From contig CAZWFQ010000039.1 of the NCBI GenBank assembly GCA_964633225.1, forward strand, positions 1-34,512: 34,512 bases of DNA, given 5' to 3'. The position numbers and the translations under genes were made by a program. The notes beneath the pieces were generated by a model, which made no database searches, was not told where the DNA came from, and was given only the letters and a program-made list of their open reading frames with translations. Positions 31,391 through 34,512 of this stretch are shown one piece after another (the stretch's first letter is position 1; every line of letters starts with the position of its first letter). This DNA comes from JAKQIM01 sp964633225. GTDB lineage: Bacteria; Chloroflexota; Anaerolineae; Anaerolineales; UBA4823.

Positions 31391-32137
31391 ATGAGCAGCC
31401 CTGCCAAGCGTTTCGATATCTTCACCCTCTTCCCCGAGGTCTTTAGCCCATACCTGGATGCCAGCATCATGCAGCGCGCCCGCCAGAACGGGCTGTTGGA
31501 AGTGCAGTTACACAATATCCGCGACTGGACCACCGATAAGCACCATGTCACCGATGACCTGCCTTACGGCGGCGGCGGCGGCATGGTGATGAAACCTGAC
31601 CCCATCTTCACCGCCATAGAGAGCGTACTCGGTTCACCGCCCGCCTGCCCGGTCATCTTGATGACCCCTCAAGGCCGCCTCTTCACCCAAGATGTGGCGG
31701 AGGAGCTTTCTCTCTTCCCCCGCCTGGCCCTGCTCTGTGGGCGCTATGAAGGCGTGGATGAACGCGTGCGCGAGCACCTGGTGACCGACGAGATCTCGAT
31801 TGGCGATTACGTGCTCAGCGGCGGCGAGTTGCCCGCCCTGGCCGTGGTGGATGCCGTCACCCGCCTCATTCCAGGCGCCCTGGGTGACCCAGACGGCGCC
31901 TGGGACGACTCGCACGCCACCGGCTTGTTGGAATACCCCCACTACACACGCCCGCCCGAATTTCGCGGCTGGGCGGTGCCTGAAATCTTGCTTTCCGGCG
32001 ACCATGCCCGCATTGCCCGCTGGCGCCGTGAACAGTCGCTGCTGCGCACCTGGCTGCGCCGCCCCGACCTGCTGGAAACAGCCGATCTGTCACCGGCGGA
32101 TCGCAAATTCTTAGCCAATCTCAAATTATCTGAATGA
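31391..32137 (+). CDS. trmD: tRNA (guanine-N1)-methyltransferase
   Basis: Methylates G37 of tRNAs reading CNN, preventing frameshifts. The 248-residue protein has the knot-forming SPOUT motifs GGGGGMVMKPDPIF, LLCGRYEGVDERV and EISIGDYVLSGGELPALAVVDA, with the C-terminal EFRGWAVPEILLSGDHARIARW. The true start is the ATG at 31391 (MSSPAKRFDIFTLFPE). The open frame reaching 31268 is the 3' end of the GH32 gene in another frame. In most bacteria trmD is directly followed by rplS; here two genes intervene. Confidence 0.96.
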   Translation: MSSPAKRFDIFTLFPEVFSPYLDASIMQRARQNGLLEVQLHNIRDWTTDKHHVTDDLPYGGGGGMVMKPDPIFTAIESVLGSPPACPVILMTPQGRLFTQDVAEELSLFPRLALLCGRYEGVDERVREHLVTDEISIGDYVLSGGELPALAVVDAVTRLIPGALGDPDGAWDDSHATGLLEYPHYTRPPEFRGWAVPEILLSGDHARIARWRREQSLLRTWLRRPDLLETADLSPADRKFLANLKLSE

Positions 32138-32147
32138 GGAGCATGGA

Positions 32148-33410
32148 ATGGAATCGAAGTTCAACTACGGGAAGATCTTTTTGCTTGGTTTCGGGTTTTT
32201 CGGTGTCAGCATCATCTGGGCAACTTACAACGCGTTTGTGCCACTGTTCCTGGCAAACAAGTTCGGACTGAACGCCGCGGTGGTGGGTTTTTTCATGACC
32301 CTGGACAACATTGCCGCCCTCTTCATCCAGCCAACAGTGGGCGCTTTTTCAGATCGCATCCGCACGCGCATCGGACGGCGCATGCCCTTCTTGCTGGTGG
32401 GCGCACCGATTGCTGCGGCGGCATTTGGCCTGATCCCCCTGGCAGGCGTGCTGCCCTTGTTCGTGGCCTGCACCGTGACCACCCTGCTCAGCATGGCCCT
32501 ATGGCGCACCCCGGTGGTGGCGTTGATGCCCGATGTCACCCCCTCTCGCTACCGCTCGCAGGCCAATGGCATCATCAACTTCATGGGCGGCATCGGCAGC
32601 ATCATTGCTTACCTGATCGGCAGCAAGCTGTATAACATGAATACCGCTTACCCGTTCTGGCTGGGCTCAGTGCTGGTGCTGGTGGCAGTGGCATTGGTTT
32701 TCATCTTCGTCAAAGAACCCAAAGAATACGAGGTCAAGACCGAAAAGCAGCCTAGCATCTGGGAAAGCCTGCGCAGCATCTGGAGCGAGCAAGACAAAAG
32801 CCCACTCTTGATCTTGCTGGCCATCTTCTCGTGGTTTGTGGCCTATAACGCCGTCGAAGCTTTCTTCACCCTCTACGTTAACCGCCACCTGGGGCAGCCC
32901 GAATCGGAGGGAACGCGCCTGCTGGGGCAGCTCTCGGTGGCCTTTGTGCTCTTTGCCTTGCCTTCAGGTTACATTGCCGGGCGGCTGGGCCGCAAACCGG
33001 TCATCATTACCGGCCTGCTCATTATGACCGCCTGTATTTCAAGCATGTTCTTCCTGTCGAGCGACGTCTTGTTAACCCCCCTGACGAAACTGCCGGTGTT
33101 GGGGGTAGTGCCGGTGCTGGGGCTGCTGTTGATCATCGCCGGGGTCGGCTGGGCCTGTATCAACATTAACTCACTGCCCATGGTGGTAGATACCACCACC
33201 AATGACCGCATTGGCACCTATACCGGCCTGTATTACATGTTCTCCACGTTAGCAGCCATCGCCGGCCCCAACATCAACGGGCAGCTCATTCACCTGACAG
33301 GTGAAAATTACAATATGATCACCGTGGCGGCGCCAATCTTCTTTGTGTTGGCCCTGGTGTTCATGTTGTTCGTACGCCGCGGCGAAGCCAAGAAAGAAAC
33401 CGCCGCCTGA
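32148..33410 (+). CDS. MFS transporter, SLC45/sucrose-type
   Basis: A 420-residue permease with 12 hydrophobic helices. After helix 2 it carries SDRIRTRIGRRMPFLLVG, the same class of motif as the transporter at 28294, and LGRKP lies between helices 8 and 9. Sequence similarity to that transporter is only general, so it is not a recent duplicate. A GAGGAG lies six bases before the ATG. Substrate probably a sugar, from the motif and the nearby GH32, but not proven. Confidence 0.8.
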   Translation: MESKFNYGKIFLLGFGFFGVSIIWATYNAFVPLFLANKFGLNAAVVGFFMTLDNIAALFIQPTVGAFSDRIRTRIGRRMPFLLVGAPIAAAAFGLIPLAGVLPLFVACTVTTLLSMALWRTPVVALMPDVTPSRYRSQANGIINFMGGIGSIIAYLIGSKLYNMNTAYPFWLGSVLVLVAVALVFIFVKEPKEYEVKTEKQPSIWESLRSIWSEQDKSPLLILLAIFSWFVAYNAVEAFFTLYVNRHLGQPESEGTRLLGQLSVAFVLFALPSGYIAGRLGRKPVIITGLLIMTACISSMFFLSSDVLLTPLTKLPVLGVVPVLGLLLIIAGVGWACININSLPMVVDTTTNDRIGTYTGLYYMFSTLAAIAGPNINGQLIHLTGENYNMITVAAPIFFVLALVFMLFVRRGEAKKETAA

Positions 33411-33422
33411 TACATAAAAGCG

Positions 33423-34148
33423 ATGTCTCCTGCCATTCCTATCCTCTACACCGACGATGCGCTGCTGGTGATCAACAAGCCGTCCGGCCTGCACACCTTG
33501 CCGGACGGCTATGATCCCAGCCTGCCGTATGTGCGCGGCCTGCTGGAGCCTGAATATGGCCGCTTATGGGTCGTCCACCGCCTGGATCGTGAGACCAGCG
33601 GCGTGTTGGCCCTGGCGCGCAGCGCTGAGGCCCACCGCCATTTGAACACCCAGTTCGCCGAGCACAGCATCCAAAAGATTTATCATGCGCTGGTGCTGGG
33701 CGAGCCAGACTGGAAGACCCACACCGTCAGTTTGCCGCTGAGCACTGATCGCGGTCACCGTCATCGCACCGTGGTGGACCGGCGGTACGGCAAGCCCGCC
33801 ATCACCCACCTGCGCGTGCTGGTGCGTTATGGCCTGTACACCCTCATCGAGGCGGCCCCTGAGACCGGGCGCACGCACCAGATCCGCGCTCACCTGGCGG
33901 CCATCGAACTGCCCATCGCAGTAGATCCGCTGTACGGCGATGGCTTGCCTGTGCGCCGCGCCGATGCCGTGCCACAGGAGCTGCCCGGCCCTCAACCCGA
34001 GCCGCCCGTGTTAACCCACCTGGCCTTGCACGCCCGCAGCCTGACCATCGTCCACCCCGCCAATGGAGAGGCCATCACCATTGAAGCACCCTACCCGCAC
34101 GACTGGCAAGAGCTGCTGCACCTGCTGAAGCGCAGCCGCATGCGGTGA
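33423..34148 (+). CDS. RluA-family pseudouridine synthase
   Basis: Converts a uridine in rRNA or tRNA to pseudouridine. The 241-residue protein has the catalytic motif VHRLDRETSGVLALAR (Asp within HRLDR), the VINKPSGLHTLPD start and TGRTHQIRAHLAAIELPI. There is no N-terminal S4 domain, so it resembles the RluA/TruC-type rather than RluD. Target site cannot be told. Its ATG comes 12 bases after the MFS gene without a clear ribosome-binding site. Confidence 0.9.
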   Translation: MSPAIPILYTDDALLVINKPSGLHTLPDGYDPSLPYVRGLLEPEYGRLWVVHRLDRETSGVLALARSAEAHRHLNTQFAEHSIQKIYHALVLGEPDWKTHTVSLPLSTDRGHRHRTVVDRRYGKPAITHLRVLVRYGLYTLIEAAPETGRTHQIRAHLAAIELPIAVDPLYGDGLPVRRADAVPQELPGPQPEPPVLTHLALHARSLTIVHPANGEAITIEAPYPHDWQELLHLLKRSRMR

Positions 34149-34219
34149 TACAGGTATGAAAAGCCGCACACAATATCTACAGAACCGGGAAATATCTTCT
34201 TCCCAAATTATCAAGTGCG

Positions 34220-34228
34220 TGTTATAAT
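34220..34228 (+). promoter_or_regulatory. Extended -10 promoter of rplS
   Basis: TGT followed by a perfect TATAAT at 34223-34228. No good -35. The start site near 34235 leaves a leader of about 45 bases. Confidence 0.6.
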
Positions 34229-34239
34229 CTGCCACCGCG

Positions 34240-34261
34240 CCGCCACTGGCGGTTTTATTTT
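34240..34261 (+). promoter_or_regulatory. Mini-hairpin in the rplS leader
   Basis: CCGCC and GGCGG pair around the loop ACT and are followed by TTTTATTTT, a short terminator-like element 20 bases before the rplS ATG. It could be an attenuator or an L19-binding site. L19 leaders are known elsewhere, but I do not recognise this one. Confidence 0.35.
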
Positions 34262-34279
34262 GACGAAAGGTTGAACGCC

Positions 34280-34512
34280 ATGACAGACGTATTTAAGGCC
34301 CTTGAGGCACCCGTAAATCCCAATATCCCGCAGTTGAACCCTGGCGATATGGTCAACGTCCATATCCGCATTAAAGAAGGCAATACCGAACGCATCCAGG
34401 AGTTCAAAGGTACCGTACTCGGTGAACGTGGTGGCGCAAACAACGCCAGCTTCACCGTCCGCCGCGTTGCCAGCAACGGCATCGGCGTCGAGCGCACCTT
34501 CCTCACCCGCTC
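34280..34512 (+). CDS. rplS: 50S ribosomal protein L19, cut by the window edge
   Basis: Ribosomal protein at the 30S-50S interface. The visible 77 residues include PGDMVNVHIRIKEGNTERIQ and SNGIGVERTFLTR, diagnostic for L19. AAAGG precedes the ATG at 34280. Its own promoter sits just upstream. The C-terminus lies beyond the window, where the typical end would follow within about 40 residues. Confidence 0.96.
   Translation, partial: MTDVFKALEAPVNPNIPQLNPGDMVNVHIRIKEGNTERIQEFKGTVLGERGGANNASFTVRRVASNGIGVERTFLTR

Overview
The window looks like part of a metagenome-assembled, GC-rich genome of a Chloroflexota bacterium, probably Anaerolineae-like. This rests on overall gene character: a short (about 200 aa) EF-Ts, many Pro/Thr-rich lipoproteins with the Cys lipobox, paired M16 peptidases, a K+-independent membrane pyrophosphatase and a one-gene ChlI-ChlD type chelatase. 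I could not run a search, so the phylum is an inference. Three gaps of exactly 100 N (2724-2823, 11705-11804, 20774-20873) each interrupt a gene. Judged by family lengths they hide more than 100 bases each. There are no rRNA, tRNA, CRISPR, phage or insertion-sequence features, and no gene-free stretch over 300 bases.

Left part, minus strand (14184 down to 66). Reading in transcription order: an MBL-fold hydrolase, a NIPSNAP-like small protein, mutY, an M19 dipeptidase (gapped), a four-helix membrane protein, a bitopic membrane protein, an M16 pair (one catalytic, one lacking the zinc motif) and acpS. A promoter with TTGACA-17-TAAACT and a long leader then precede a DUF454 protein. The classical translation/envelope cluster rpsB-tsf-pyrH-frr-uppS-cdsA follows, with intrinsic-terminator-like hairpins inside it after tsf and after pyrH. 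metK is last, on its own consensus promoter and under a textbook SAM-I riboswitch with a terminator.

Middle, plus strand (14379-24359). A LamG/GH16-like protein with an apparently leaderless promoter, an unrecognised 254-aa protein, hppA (K+-independent H+-pyrophosphatase) followed by a perfect 21-bp hairpin, an ion-channel-like membrane protein with a non-canonical filter, then a ChlI/ChlD chelatase. The two parts of the chelatase are joined only by a frame change at a run of ten A. An M1-type metallopeptidase lipoprotein, a second lipoprotein and a bitopic/two-helix protein follow.

Right part. On the minus strand are a NagD-type HAD phosphatase, a beta-propeller-like lipoprotein, an isoprenylcysteine-methyltransferase-like protein and a GNAT acetyltransferase. 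On the plus strand are a P-loop kinase-like protein, a GPH-type sugar transporter, a GH32 beta-fructosidase with an extra N-terminal domain, trmD, a second MFS transporter, an RluA-type pseudouridine synthase and the start of rplS. The transporter-GH32 pair points to uptake and cleavage of sucrose or fructosides.

The most interesting signals are the frame transition inside the chelatase gene, a recurring pattern of -10 boxes placed 6-9 bases before start codons (leaderless mRNAs), the perfect hairpin behind hppA, the altered channel filter, and a dispersed palindromic repeat family. Most of the rest is ordinary housekeeping DNA.
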